Assembly (NCBI GenBank): GCA_938084885.1
Contig: CALKGG010000028.1
Location: 1 to 64,000, forward strand
Direction: 5' to 3'
Length of the DNA: 64,000 nucleotides
Source: an uncultured Acidimicrobiales bacterium
GTDB taxonomy: Bacteria; Actinomycetota; Acidimicrobiia; Acidimicrobiales; SHLQ01
Positions 26,995 to 35,582 of the stretch are shown in pieces. The position numbers and the translations under genes are program-made. Below the pieces are notes generated by a model. The model made no database searches, was not told the DNA's origin, and worked only from the letters and a program-made list of their open reading frames with translations. Positions within the stretch are counted from its first letter, which is position 1. The number at the start of each line of letters is the position of its first letter.

Positions 26995-28278
26995 CTAGGT
27001 CTCGTCGGGAGCGAAGTCGTCCCAGGTGGGCTGTTCTTCGAGGTCGGCGTTGGCAGCGGCGGTGGGCGGCAGGATCGATGCGGCGAGTGCAGTGGTCAGC
27101 GGGACCGCCCCGATGAGGCCGATCGAACCCGTTAGCGTCCGGACGATCTCGATGGCGATGACCTCAGAGTTCGCTACCTGCGACAGTGTTTGCTCCGACG
27201 CCGCGAACAACAGCAGCAAAGGCAGGCTCGCACCGGCGTACGCCAACAACAGTGTGTTGACGGTGGCGGCGATGTGATCGCGGCCAACGGACAGCCCTGC
27301 GGCTATGAGACGGCTCGAGGACATCTCGGGGTTGCTGCGGCGAAGCTCGCTCACAAGCGACACCTGGGTGACCGTGACATCGTCGAGTGCACCCAACGCG
27401 CCGATGATGGCGCCACCCAAAAGGACCGAGCTGAGGCGAATGTCTTGACTGAGGATCGGAAGTACGAGCGCCTCGCTGCTCGCGAATCCGGTGAAGTTGG
27501 CGAGCTCGAAAAACACCGCTGACAGCACGAATGTCAACAACAGCGCGGAGATGGTTCCAGTAAGTGCAATCGCTGTCGTCGGGGTGAACCCGTGGGTGAG
27601 AAAAAGGCTGACGAACGCGATGATCGTCGCGGCCACGAGCGCGACGGCGACCGGGTCGTTGCCATCGAGGACCGAGGGCGCGACGTAGCCAACGAGCACG
27701 AGGAGCGTGATGGACATTGCAAGCAGTGCCAGGAGGCCGCGGACCCGTCCGAAGACGACGACGATGATGGCGAACATGACCGCGAGGATGGCGAGCGGCG
27801 CTTGCCGTGCCTGATCTTCGTAGAAGTAGGTGTTTGTGCCGGGGATGAATCCGAGGACGACCTCATCGCCTGGGTCGAATTCTGGGACGTTGCGCTGGAT
27901 TTCTAGGTTGATCTCCGGTAGCGCGAGCACCGTTCCGGCGTCGGGGCCTTCGAGCACGTCGAGCACGAGTGAACGGCAGTCCTGGGGAAACTCGTTGGTT
28001 GCAAAACTGCATGGAGCGGTTTCAGACGAGACCACAGTAGCTGCAATACGCTGCGTGGACAGGCCAATCTCTTCGGCGGCGGCGATTGCCTCGGCCGTGC
28101 CCTCGCCCGTCGGCCATGTGAACGCAAGGCCAGTGAGAGCGCCGAACAGCGACACGCCAAGGAGCGCGAGAACGAGACGAAGTCGCGTCGATTGCAACCA
28201 GTCGCCCCACCCGCCGTGGACGTCATCTCCATGTCCGTGGCCGTGCGCGTGGCTGTGTCCGTGTCCCATTCCGGCCAT
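26995..28278 (-). CDS. YibE/F-family multi-pass membrane protein with His-rich N-terminus
   Basis: YibE/F-like membrane protein of unknown function. From ATG 28278 it has 427 residues (ATG 28269 is an alternative; the frame is open further up but without support). The first ~20 residues are very rich in His and Gly (GHGHSHAHGHGHG), a possible metal-binding stretch. A first membrane segment lies near residues 30-50. An extracytoplasmic domain to about 160 contains two cysteines. Then about seven or eight membrane segments follow, with the family motif GALGALDDVTVTQ near 310 and LIAAGLSVGRDHIAATVNTL near 345. It is divergent from the molybdoenzyme gene. Confidence 0.85.
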   Translation of the reverse strand: MAGMGHGHSHAHGHGHGDDVHGGWGDWLQSTRLRLVLALLGVSLFGALTGLAFTWPTGEGTAEAIAAAEEIGLSTQRIAATVVSSETAPCSFATNEFPQDCRSLVLDVLEGPDAGTVLALPEINLEIQRNVPEFDPGDEVVLGFIPGTNTYFYEDQARQAPLAILAVMFAIIVVVFGRVRGLLALLAMSITLLVLVGYVAPSVLDGNDPVAVALVAATIIAFVSLFLTHGFTPTTAIALTGTISALLLTFVLSAVFFELANFTGFASSEALVLPILSQDIRLSSVLLGGAIIGALGALDDVTVTQVSLVSELRRSNPEMSSSRLIAAGLSVGRDHIAATVNTLLLAYAGASLPLLLLFAASEQTLSQVANSEVIAIEIVRTLTGSIGLIGAVPLTTALAASILPPTAAANADLEEQPTWDDFAPDET

Positions 28279-28331
28279 TGTTATGCAGTGCGCTATCGGC
28301 GGGACGGAATCAGGTCTGCTATTTCTTCGCC

Positions 28332-28343
28332 TAGCATTCGTTG
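28332..28343 (+). promoter_or_regulatory. -10 box for leaderless molybdoenzyme gene
   Basis: TAGCAT at 28332-28337 is followed by six bases and ATG 28344. It lies in the short divergent gap with the YibE/F gene. No ribosome binding site is seen before the ATG. Confidence 0.5.
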
Positions 28344-30407
28344 ATGGCAACGATTGAAGTCCTCGGAACGTGTCACCATGACTGCCCTGACAGCTGCGGC
28401 TGGGTCGCGACCGCGGTCGATGGGAAACTGACACAGCTTCGAGGGAACCCCGACCACCCGTTTTCTCAGGGCGAATTGTGCCCGAAGGTGTCGAAGTTCG
28501 TTGGCCGAGTGAACCACAACGATCGTGTGCTCCACCCGCTCATCCGCACCGGTGCCAAGGGATCGGGTGAGTTTCGTGAGGCCAGCTGGGACGAAGCGCT
28601 CGACATCGTCGTCACCGAGTTCAACCGAATTCGCAACGAACACGGGGGAGAGGCCATCCTTCCGTGGTGGTCTGCGGGTACACAGGGCCTTATCCAAAAC
28701 CAGGGCGCGGCCCCGTTGCTCTTTGGGCTTCTCGGGACGAGCACACAACACGGAAGTGTCTGTGGCGTCGTTGCTGGTTCAGGTATGGCGACCGTGTATG
28801 GCGACGGTCTGGGCACCGATCCGCTCCAAGCCGAGCATTCGAACCACATCATCTTGTGGGGTACCAATACCAGACTGACGAACCGCCACTATTGGCCAAC
28901 GGTCGTTGCAGCACAACAGCGCGGAGCGAAGGTCACGGTGATCGATCCAATTCGCACGATCACCGCGGACAAGGCCGATGTGCACCTGCAGCCGTTGCCG
29001 GGCACCGATGTGGCGTTACTGCTGGCGATCATCCATGTGTTGATCGCCGACGGCTTGGTCGATGACGACTACGTGGCGGCGCATGCGTTGGGCTTCGACG
29101 AGCTAGCCAACCACGTTTCTGACAAGACGCCCGCTTGGGCCGAGCCGCTGTGCGGACTTGAGGCGTCGGTGATTACCGAACTTGCTCGCTCTATCGGCAC
29201 CGAGCCGGCCACGATGCTGCGGGCCCTCATTGGAGCAGAGCACCACTATTCGGGAAGCACGGTGTTCCGGCTGCTGTCGATGATTCCTGTGCTGACTGGT
29301 TCTCACAACGTGCTGGGTGGAGGGTTCGCGCGCAGCGTTGGCTCGTGGTCTGAACGCAACGATGTCGACGTTTCGGCCATGGGTTCGATCTTGGCCGAGG
29401 TCGCGCCAGCGTCTGCGTCGAGGCGCAGCTTTCGCCAACCTGACCTCGGCGTGACTTTGACTGAACTCAACGATCCAATCCACGGGCTCTTTATCTGGAA
29501 TGGCAACCCGGTGCTGTCGATCCCGAATTCGGCGGCGATTCGCAGCGGGCTCGAACGCGACGACCTGTTCACTGTGGTGAGCGAACAGTTCATCACCGAT
29601 ACTGCGGCCTACGCGGACGTGATCTTTCCAGCGGCGATGGAAACCGAGATGATCGATGTGATGCCGTCGTGGGGTCATCTCTGGTTGGGATGGAACGAAC
29701 CTGCCACCGAGCCGTTGGGCGAAGCGGTTTCGAACACCGAACTGTTCCGTCGACTGGCGACCGCATTCGAGCTCGAACAACGCGAGCTGCACTTCAGTGA
29801 TCTCGAACTGGTCGAGCTGATGGTCGGCGACCATGTAGACCTCGAACAGATGCGTCACGATGGTTTCGTTCGGGTAAGCGACTTCCCGGTCGACTATCTC
29901 CCCTATGCGAATGGCGGGTTTCATACGCCGTCGGGCAAGGCCGAGCTCGTCGCTGAGTCCTTTGCCAACCTGGGTGTGAGCTATTTACCGGAGTGGATTG
30001 CTCCAGACGCCGTGGAAGGCTCGAAGCGATCCGACGGATTTGGTCTGTTCTTGCAGACGCCGAAGAAGGCAACTCGTTTCCTCAACACGTCATATTCGGG
30101 GCTCGCGGCCCACGCGGACAGAGAAACCTCGCCGCACCTCGAACTCGACCCAACAGATGCCGCCGACCGTGGCTTAGTCGCTGGCGACCTGGCCAAGATC
30201 TTCAACGACCGTGGTGCTCTCGTGCTGCCCGTTGCAATCTCGGACCGGCTCCGACCCGGTGTCGTGAGCGTGCCTTGGGGATACGTGGACTCGGCGTACG
30301 GCGACGGCGTCGGGTCGATCAACGACCTGACGAACGCATCGAACAGCGAGTTTGGAAACGGCTCCTGCTACGGCGACACCCTGGTCGAAGTGGTCGCTCT
30401 CAGCTAG
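28344..30407 (+). CDS. molybdopterin oxidoreductase (DMSO reductase / CISM family)
   Basis: Cytoplasmic molybdenum (bis-MGD) oxidoreductase of 687 residues; substrate unknown. An N-terminal 4Fe-4S motif is visible as CHHDCPDSC near residue 10 with the fourth Cys in LCPKV near 46. The expected Mo ligand is the Cys in HGSVCGVVAGSG near 141. A C-terminal molybdopterin dinucleotide-binding domain (near 560-680) includes SPHLELDP and FGNGSCYG. No Tat signal or membrane segment is present, and no electron-transfer subunit lies beside it, so its redox partner must be elsewhere. A MoaB/MogA gene for cofactor synthesis is in the window at 42793. Confidence 0.9.
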   Translation: MATIEVLGTCHHDCPDSCGWVATAVDGKLTQLRGNPDHPFSQGELCPKVSKFVGRVNHNDRVLHPLIRTGAKGSGEFREASWDEALDIVVTEFNRIRNEHGGEAILPWWSAGTQGLIQNQGAAPLLFGLLGTSTQHGSVCGVVAGSGMATVYGDGLGTDPLQAEHSNHIILWGTNTRLTNRHYWPTVVAAQQRGAKVTVIDPIRTITADKADVHLQPLPGTDVALLLAIIHVLIADGLVDDDYVAAHALGFDELANHVSDKTPAWAEPLCGLEASVITELARSIGTEPATMLRALIGAEHHYSGSTVFRLLSMIPVLTGSHNVLGGGFARSVGSWSERNDVDVSAMGSILAEVAPASASRRSFRQPDLGVTLTELNDPIHGLFIWNGNPVLSIPNSAAIRSGLERDDLFTVVSEQFITDTAAYADVIFPAAMETEMIDVMPSWGHLWLGWNEPATEPLGEAVSNTELFRRLATAFELEQRELHFSDLELVELMVGDHVDLEQMRHDGFVRVSDFPVDYLPYANGGFHTPSGKAELVAESFANLGVSYLPEWIAPDAVEGSKRSDGFGLFLQTPKKATRFLNTSYSGLAAHADRETSPHLELDPTDAADRGLVAGDLAKIFNDRGALVLPVAISDRLRPGVVSVPWGYVDSAYGDGVGSINDLTNASNSEFGNGSCYGDTLVEVVALS

Positions 30408-30470
30408 CAGTCGGCCAGCGGCCAGCCGCGGCCGTATGGGGGCCTGTTGCCAGTGCGCGTGTGCGCTGGG

Positions 30471-30998
30471 TCAGGCGCTAGTCCAGCCTTGGCGGCGTGC
30501 TTCTGAGATCGCGATCGAGGTGGCGACTCCGACGTTGAGCGAACCCACCTTGCCGACCTGTGGAATATATCCCGCACTGTCGAGGAGCGCCAGCGCCTCC
30601 TTGCTAAGGCCCCGATCTTCGTGTCCAACAACGAGGCAAACGTTTCCCGAGAGATCGACATCATGGAGCGGCGACGCGTCGTCAGCCAGTTCGATGCCGA
30701 CGATCTCGTAGCCCTGTGCCCGAGCAGCGGTGATTGCCTCGGTCGGCGTTTCGACCGTGGTCCATTCGACGTATCGCTGCGTGCCGAGCGCTGTTTTGTT
30801 GGTCTTGTTGTGGGTGGGGGACTCGGTCGCGCCGACGAGCCACAGGTGGTCAACACCGAGCGCCGCGCTGGTTCGAATGATCGTTCCCACGTTGTACGGC
30901 GTCTGCACACTGTCGAGAATCAGCGAGATCTTCTGCGTTGTGGTCCGGCGCCAGTCTCGGTGGAGGCGTTTGAGTCCGGTCGGGTCCAGGTTCTTCAT
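30471..30998 (-). CDS. SPOUT/TrmH-like RNA methyltransferase
   Basis: SAM-dependent RNA 2'-O-methyltransferase of 175 residues with the knotted SpoU fold. The three motifs are visible: NVGTIIRTSAALGVD near residue 36, VVGHEDRGLSKEAL near 121 and IPQVGKVGSLNVGVATSIA near 144. It lacks the N-terminal RNA-binding domain of larger members and resembles TrmH-type tRNA (Gm18) enzymes; the target is not certain. The start overlaps the stop of the upstream methyltransferase gene by 4 nt (ATGA), so the two form an operon read leftward. Confidence 0.88.
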   Translation of the reverse strand: MKNLDPTGLKRLHRDWRRTTTQKISLILDSVQTPYNVGTIIRTSAALGVDHLWLVGATESPTHNKTNKTALGTQRYVEWTTVETPTEAITAARAQGYEIVGIELADDASPLHDVDLSGNVCLVVGHEDRGLSKEALALLDSAGYIPQVGKVGSLNVGVATSIAISEARRQGWTSA

Positions 30999-31693
30999 CG
31001 ATCGTCAGCATTCGTGTTGGTCTGGCGGGGGAGCGTTTCGAGGATACGAAAGCCCTTGCGGCTACCGAGCTTGGTGGTTGCCCACCCGTTGGCGGTCAGC
31101 CAGGTGGTGAGCGAGTCCGAGCCGAGGTGTTTCTGCACGACCATCCATGCTCGACCATCGGGGGTGAGCCGGTCGAGCCACAGCGTCAAGAGCTCGTGCA
31201 GCGCCTCTTTGCCGATGCGGATCGGCGGGTTTGAGAGAATCACGTCGAAACACACATTGGTGGGAAGGTCGTCCGGAGTCGCGAAGGTGACGTTGGTGAT
31301 CCCATTGTCGCGAGCGTTTGTGCGGGCGAGTTCGAGAGCACGGGTGTTCACATCGACGCCCCACACAGCCGCCTGGGGCGCTCGCCTCGCCGCGGTGAGT
31401 GCAATCGGGCCGTAGCCGCAGCCGAGGTCGAGAATGTTCGCTGCACCGGCGGGAATCGGCGGGTGCGTTTGCAGGAGGTAGCGGCTTCCCGAATCGACCT
31501 TCTGGTTCGAAAAAACGCCGCTGTCGGTGCCGAGCGTCAAGAACACATCGGGAAGGACCAGTTCGATCGTGCGGGGATTCGACGCGGCCGACGGTTCGGC
31601 ATCGAAATATTGGCCGCCCGCAGCGTGAGCGCTGTTGCTCGCAGCGTGAGCGCTGTCACCCGCAGAGTTTTCGTTCGCATCGGTCGAAGGCAC
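30995..31693 (-). CDS. RsmC-like class I SAM methyltransferase
   Basis: Probable rRNA guanine-N2 or related methyltransferase. From GTG 31693 it has 232 residues; the frame is open to 31873 but that part is antisense to def. A short Ser/Ala/His-rich N-terminus has two 21-bp DNA repeats (31620 and 31641). FDAEP and DVFLTLGTDSGVFSNQKVD resemble the RsmC/RlmG fold entry. SAM motif I is ILDLGCGYGPIAL, and the catalytic motif is SNPPIRIGK near residue 163. A TANNNT box six bases before GTG 31693 suggests a leaderless start. It is divergent from def. Confidence 0.85.
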   Translation of the reverse strand: MPSTDANENSAGDSAHAASNSAHAAGGQYFDAEPSAASNPRTIELVLPDVFLTLGTDSGVFSNQKVDSGSRYLLQTHPPIPAGAANILDLGCGYGPIALTAARRAPQAAVWGVDVNTRALELARTNARDNGITNVTFATPDDLPTNVCFDVILSNPPIRIGKEALHELLTLWLDRLTPDGRAWMVVQKHLGSDSLTTWLTANGWATTKLGSRKGFRILETLPRQTNTNADDR

Positions 31694-31714
31694 CCCGCAA
31701 CGGTATCGTGGAAG
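31694..31714. promoter_or_regulatory. overlapping divergent -10 boxes for def and the RsmC-like gene
   Basis: On the minus strand TACCGT (31705-31700) ends six bases before GTG 31693. On the plus strand TATCGT (31704-31709) lies five bases before GTG 31715 and eight before ATG 31718. The two -10 boxes share bases 31704-31705, so polymerases could not occupy both at once and the two genes would compete. Confidence 0.5.
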
Positions 31715-31717
31715 GTG

Positions 31718-32293
31718 ATGAGCGCTCCGTATCGCATTCGCCATTACGGCGACCCAGTCCTGAAACAGGTAGCCAACGAGGTCACCGACATCGATGGGTC
31801 CCTCGTCCGTCTCGTCAACGACATGCTCGAAACGATGTACGACGAGCCGGGCCTCGGGCTGGCAGCTCCACAAGTTGGTGTTCGCAAGCGACTATTTGTC
31901 TATGACCTGGCCGAAGAAGACTACGACCCCCACGCCCTCATCAACCCCGAGATCGTCGAATCCGATGGCGAATGGGAGTTCAACGAAGGATGCCTCTCTG
32001 TCCCCGGACTTTCATGGCATATCGTGCGTCCAAAGACCGTCCATATTCGCGGCTACGACCTCGACGGCAACGAAGTTAACATCGAAGCCGACGAACTCGA
32101 AGCGCGGCTTTTCCAACACGAACTCGACCACCTCAATGGTGTACTGCTCGTCGAACATCTCGACGACGATCAGATGAAGGAAGCAAAGAAGATCCTTCGC
32201 GAGCGAGCCGAACAGGGCGACGGAACCGCCGAGGCCATGAGCGCCGAGCTCGGGCTGACGCTGCCAAAGCCCGGCGGGCTTTCGCTGCCGTAA
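31718..32293 (+). CDS. def: peptide deformylase
   Basis: Removes the N-formyl group from new proteins; metal hydrolase. From ATG 31718 (or GTG 31715) it has 191 residues. All three motifs are intact: GLGLAAPQVG near residue 46, EGCLSVPG near 91 and the metal-binding HELDHLNG near 133. A C-terminal extension of about 40 residues follows the core, as in other actinobacteria. GGAAGG is too close to the ATG to be a normal ribosome binding site. fmt follows 8 nt later, so formylation and deformylation genes are together. Confidence 0.95.
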   Translation: MSAPYRIRHYGDPVLKQVANEVTDIDGSLVRLVNDMLETMYDEPGLGLAAPQVGVRKRLFVYDLAEEDYDPHALINPEIVESDGEWEFNEGCLSVPGLSWHIVRPKTVHIRGYDLDGNEVNIEADELEARLFQHELDHLNGVLLVEHLDDDQMKEAKKILRERAEQGDGTAEAMSAELGLTLPKPGGLSLP

Positions 32294-32301
32294 GGCAACC
32301 C

Positions 32302-33246
32302 GTGTCCTCGTCCCCAATGCTGCCGCTCCCACCGTCGAGCCCCGATGACATCGGCCGTATCGCATTCCTTGGCACACCCAGCATTGCGGTGCCGACGCTC
32401 CAAGCAATCATCGATGCTGACTACGACGTGGCGCTGGTGGTATCAGGCGCCGACAAACGTCGGGGCCGGGGCAAAGAAACATCGCCGACCCCGGTGAAAG
32501 CACTGGCACTCGAATACGACATTGCCACCTCAGCCAACGTCGACGATCTGCTCGCCGTGCACGAATCAGACCCGATCGACCTCGCCGTCGTCGTGGCCTT
32601 TGGGCAAATCATTCGGACCAATGTGTTGATGCAGATCCCGATGATCAACCTGCACTTCTCTGCGCTGCCTCGATGGCGCGGTGCAGCCCCGGTCGAACGA
32701 GCCATCCTCGAAGGCGATAACGCAACGGCGATCGACGTGATCACCGTGGCCGAAGGCCTCGACGAAGGCGACATTTGGGCAGAGCTTCCGTGGCCGATTT
32801 CGCCCGATGCCACGCTGCTCGAGACGTGGAACGACATGGCCCACGCCGGTGCCCAACTCATCGTCGGCACAATGCAGGCCGGTTTCACAAACCCGAGGGC
32901 ACAAACGGGTGACCCCGTCTATGCAAAGAAGATCCAAAACCACGACCTTCGACTCGACTGGACCAAAACCGCAGTCGAACTCCACCGGCTCATTCGCATC
33001 GGCAACGCGTGGACCGAATACGACGGGCAGCGGTTCAAGATCCACGACGCCACCGTCGAGCCTGAGTCAAACCTCACCGCTGGCGAGATTGGCGACCTCG
33101 TTGCTGGGACCGGCGATGGCGGTCTGCGGCTCGTGACTGTTCAACCGGCCGGAAAACCCCGAATGGACGCCGAGGCGTGGGTACATGGGGCCCAGCCGAA
33201 TGGGCAATTCTTCGATACCGAAAGCACTTGTGACGAACGCTCCTGA
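32302..33246 (+). CDS. fmt: methionyl-tRNA formyltransferase
   Basis: Formylates initiator Met-tRNA using 10-formyltetrahydrofolate. The 314 residues have the catalytic segment NLHFSALPRWRGAAPVERAI near residue 115 (conserved Asn, His) with the catalytic Asp in DEGDI near 153. A C-terminal OB-like domain for tRNA binding follows. A GTG start at 32302 leaves about 18 residues before the usual N-terminus (RIAFLGTPSIAV). The 3' end overlaps rsmB by 17 nt. Confidence 0.95.
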   Translation: MSSSPMLPLPPSSPDDIGRIAFLGTPSIAVPTLQAIIDADYDVALVVSGADKRRGRGKETSPTPVKALALEYDIATSANVDDLLAVHESDPIDLAVVVAFGQIIRTNVLMQIPMINLHFSALPRWRGAAPVERAILEGDNATAIDVITVAEGLDEGDIWAELPWPISPDATLLETWNDMAHAGAQLIVGTMQAGFTNPRAQTGDPVYAKKIQNHDLRLDWTKTAVELHRLIRIGNAWTEYDGQRFKIHDATVEPESNLTAGEIGDLVAGTGDGGLRLVTVQPAGKPRMDAEAWVHGAQPNGQFFDTESTCDERS

Positions 33247-34408
33247 ACCATCCAAGACGAACGGCGTCATTGCGCGCCGTCTCGCCATCGACGCGTTGGA
33301 ACGGATCGAGGTCGATGGGGCATACGCCAACTTGTTGGTCCCAAAGCTGCTCGAAGAGTCGAACCTCGACGATCGCGATCGCGGGTTCATAACCCAGATT
33401 GTCTACGGCGCAACCCGGATGAAACGGGCACTCGATTACCTCGTCGACCGTTACGTCGATCGTGATGACGTCGACTCTCGGGCCCGTGCGGCTCTTCGAG
33501 TCGGTGCATACCAGCTGGCCTATATGCGAACGCCTTCTCATGCTGCGGTCGACGCAACCGTCGCCGCAACGCCCAAGCGGGCACGCGGATTCGTTAACGC
33601 CGTGCTTCGTAAGGTCGCAACGGCGGGTTCTGCCGACGACACGACGTGGCCCAACGACAGCCTCCGGCTCAGCTATCCGGACTGGCTCGTGAAGCGTCTC
33701 GATGTCGATCTCGGCGCGCGCTCCCATGGGGTGCTCGCGGCGATGAACGAGGCCGCGACCACCCATGTTCGCCTCGACGGCTATCGACAAGACCTCGCGT
33801 CTCAAGAAGTGGCGTCGCTCATCTCAGTCGACCCCGGCGGGTTGGTGTACGACCTCTGCGCTGCCCCTGGAGGCAAAGCCACCTTTATTGCGGGCGCCAA
33901 TAACGGAAGCATCGTGATTGGCTCCGACCTTCACGAACACCGTGCGGGTCTGGTGCAAACCGCAGCCGAAGACACCTCGGTGCCCGGCGCTGAACCAAAC
34001 GTGCACGCCCTCGTCGCCGATGCCACCAATGCGCCCTACCGTGCAGCGAGCGCGCAGGCAGTGCTCATCGACGCGCCGTGCTCGGGGCTTGGCTCGCTTC
34101 GGCGCCGTCCCGACGCCCGTTGGCGAATCAAGCCCGCCGACATCGACAACTTGGCCAGTCTGCAATTCGAACTCATTGCCGCAGCAGCCAAACTCGTCGC
34201 GCCATCCGGACAGGTGCTGTTTTCGGTGTGCACGCTCACCGCGGCCGAATCAATAGCCGTCGACGAACGCGTCGCGACCGAGCTTCCCGAGCTCGAGCCC
34301 CAGCCGCTCACCGAACCGTGGGAACAGTTCGGCCGAGGTGGCCGCTTACTCCCCGACACCTTCGAGGGTGACGGAATGGCGGCGTTCAACTATCGGCGCG
34401 TGCCCTAG
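33230..34408 (+). CDS. rsmB: 16S rRNA (cytosine-5)-methyltransferase RsmB (Fmu/Sun)
   Basis: Methylates C967 of 16S rRNA in E. coli. From GTG 33230 it has 392 residues; it overlaps fmt. The N-terminal NusB-like domain (about 10-145) is followed by the methyltransferase domain with SAM motif CAAPGGKATF near residue 208. Both cysteines of the m5C mechanism are present: DAPCSGLGSLRRRPD near 282 and SVCTL near 334. The fmt-rsmB pair is conserved in actinobacteria. Its TAG stop directly abuts the stop of the convergent dehydrogenase gene. Confidence 0.94.
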   Translation: MTNAPEPSKTNGVIARRLAIDALERIEVDGAYANLLVPKLLEESNLDDRDRGFITQIVYGATRMKRALDYLVDRYVDRDDVDSRARAALRVGAYQLAYMRTPSHAAVDATVAATPKRARGFVNAVLRKVATAGSADDTTWPNDSLRLSYPDWLVKRLDVDLGARSHGVLAAMNEAATTHVRLDGYRQDLASQEVASLISVDPGGLVYDLCAAPGGKATFIAGANNGSIVIGSDLHEHRAGLVQTAAEDTSVPGAEPNVHALVADATNAPYRAASAQAVLIDAPCSGLGSLRRRPDARWRIKPADIDNLASLQFELIAAAAKLVAPSGQVLFSVCTLTAAESIAVDERVATELPELEPQPLTEPWEQFGRGGRLLPDTFEGDGMAAFNYRRVP

Positions 34409-35557
34409 TTACACATAGCTACGTTTGGCGACCTCTTCGAGCATGACCTCGGTTGCGCCGCCGCCAATCGGCAGGATTCGAGCGTCGCGGGCCATGCGAT
34501 CGATCGCTGACTCGCTCATGTAGCCCATTCCACCATGGAATTGCACGCAGTCGTACATGACCTCGTTGATTGCTTCGCAACCCCACGCCTTGATCGCCGA
34601 CATTTCCTTGACGTTGTCCTCTCCCTGATCGCCAAGCCACGCCGCGTGATACATCGCTGCACGAGCAGCATCGATCTTTGCTTGGTTCATGCCCATCCGT
34701 TGACGGATAGCGCCAAGGTCGAACAACTTGCCGCCAAAGGCTCCACGCTCTTGGCAGTATTCGTTCGTGAGATCGATCGCTGCCTGCGCGGCTCCGACGC
34801 CCATACCAACGAGCACCATTCGCTCGTTCTGGAAGTTCTTCATTGTCTCGTAGAAACCCCGGTGCTCGGTGCCGAGCAAGTTCTCTTGGGGAACCCACAC
34901 ATCGTCGAAGATCAGCTCGGCAGTATCGCTCGAAAGCCAGCCGTGCTTCTTCAGTTTCTTGCCGACCGTGAACCCTTCGGTGCCTTGGTCGACGAGGAAC
35001 ATCGAGATGCCGTACTTATTTGTTTCGTCGGTGCGGGCAGCAACGATGACGGTGTCCCCGTATACGCCGTTGGTGATGTACAGCTTCGTGCCGTTGAGGC
35101 GCCACCCATCGCCATCTTTGACCGCGGTGGTGCGAATGCCTGCCACGTCAGAGCCTGCATCGGGTTCGCTCACGCCGACGGCCATGATGTGGGTGCCGGC
35201 CATGATGCCGGGAAGGTATCGGTCGAACTGTTCTTGGTTGCCCGAGTTGATCAGATGGGGCGACGACATGTCGGTGTGCACAAGGCAGGTGACGTCGAAA
35301 CCTGCAAAGGTCGACGACCCCAACGCCTCGGAGAACACCGCACTCGCCACATAGCCCATGCCCAAACCGCCGTGCTCCTCGGGCACTCGCAACGAGAACA
35401 TGCCGAGCGAACCCATCGTGGCGAGAACGTCGCGCGGTACCTTGCCCGCCTCCTCCCACGCCTCACCGTGCGGCGTCACTTCTTTTTGGACGAACTCGAC
35501 GGTTTGGTCGTAGATGGCTTCGAGTTCGTTGGTCATATAGGCGTTGCGCAGTGTCAT
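34409..35557 (-). CDS. acyl-CoA dehydrogenase, isovaleryl-CoA dehydrogenase type
   Basis: FAD-dependent dehydrogenase of 382 residues, last gene of the TetR-led carboxylase operon. FAD and substrate motifs AVGVSEPDAGSDVAGIRTTA (near residue 126) and the C-terminal FHGGMGYM are intact. The usual catalytic Glu site (YEGT) reads PIGGGATEV, so that Glu is missing. A Glu is instead present in KNFQNERMVLVG near 243, the position used by isovaleryl-CoA dehydrogenase and long-chain enzymes. Together with the methylcrotonyl-CoA-type carboxylase this points to leucine catabolism; a citronellyl-CoA-like substrate is an alternative. GAGG precedes ATG 35557. Confidence 0.88.
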   Translation of the reverse strand: MTLRNAYMTNELEAIYDQTVEFVQKEVTPHGEAWEEAGKVPRDVLATMGSLGMFSLRVPEEHGGLGMGYVASAVFSEALGSSTFAGFDVTCLVHTDMSSPHLINSGNQEQFDRYLPGIMAGTHIMAVGVSEPDAGSDVAGIRTTAVKDGDGWRLNGTKLYITNGVYGDTVIVAARTDETNKYGISMFLVDQGTEGFTVGKKLKKHGWLSSDTAELIFDDVWVPQENLLGTEHRGFYETMKNFQNERMVLVGMGVGAAQAAIDLTNEYCQERGAFGGKLFDLGAIRQRMGMNQAKIDAARAAMYHAAWLGDQGEDNVKEMSAIKAWGCEAINEVMYDCVQFHGGMGYMSESAIDRMARDARILPIGGGATEVMLEEVAKRSYV

Positions 35558-35570
35558 GTGGGGCCTCGTA

Positions 35571-35582
35571 CGTTAGCTAACG
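35571..35582. promoter_or_regulatory. 12-bp palindrome between carboxylase and dehydrogenase genes
   Basis: CGTTAGCTAACG is a perfect palindrome that includes the stop codon of the biotin carboxylase gene and lies 13 nt before the dehydrogenase ATG. It shares the CGTTAG half with the operator-like palindrome before the TetR gene (39581-39596). It may be a second regulator site or chance. Confidence 0.3.
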
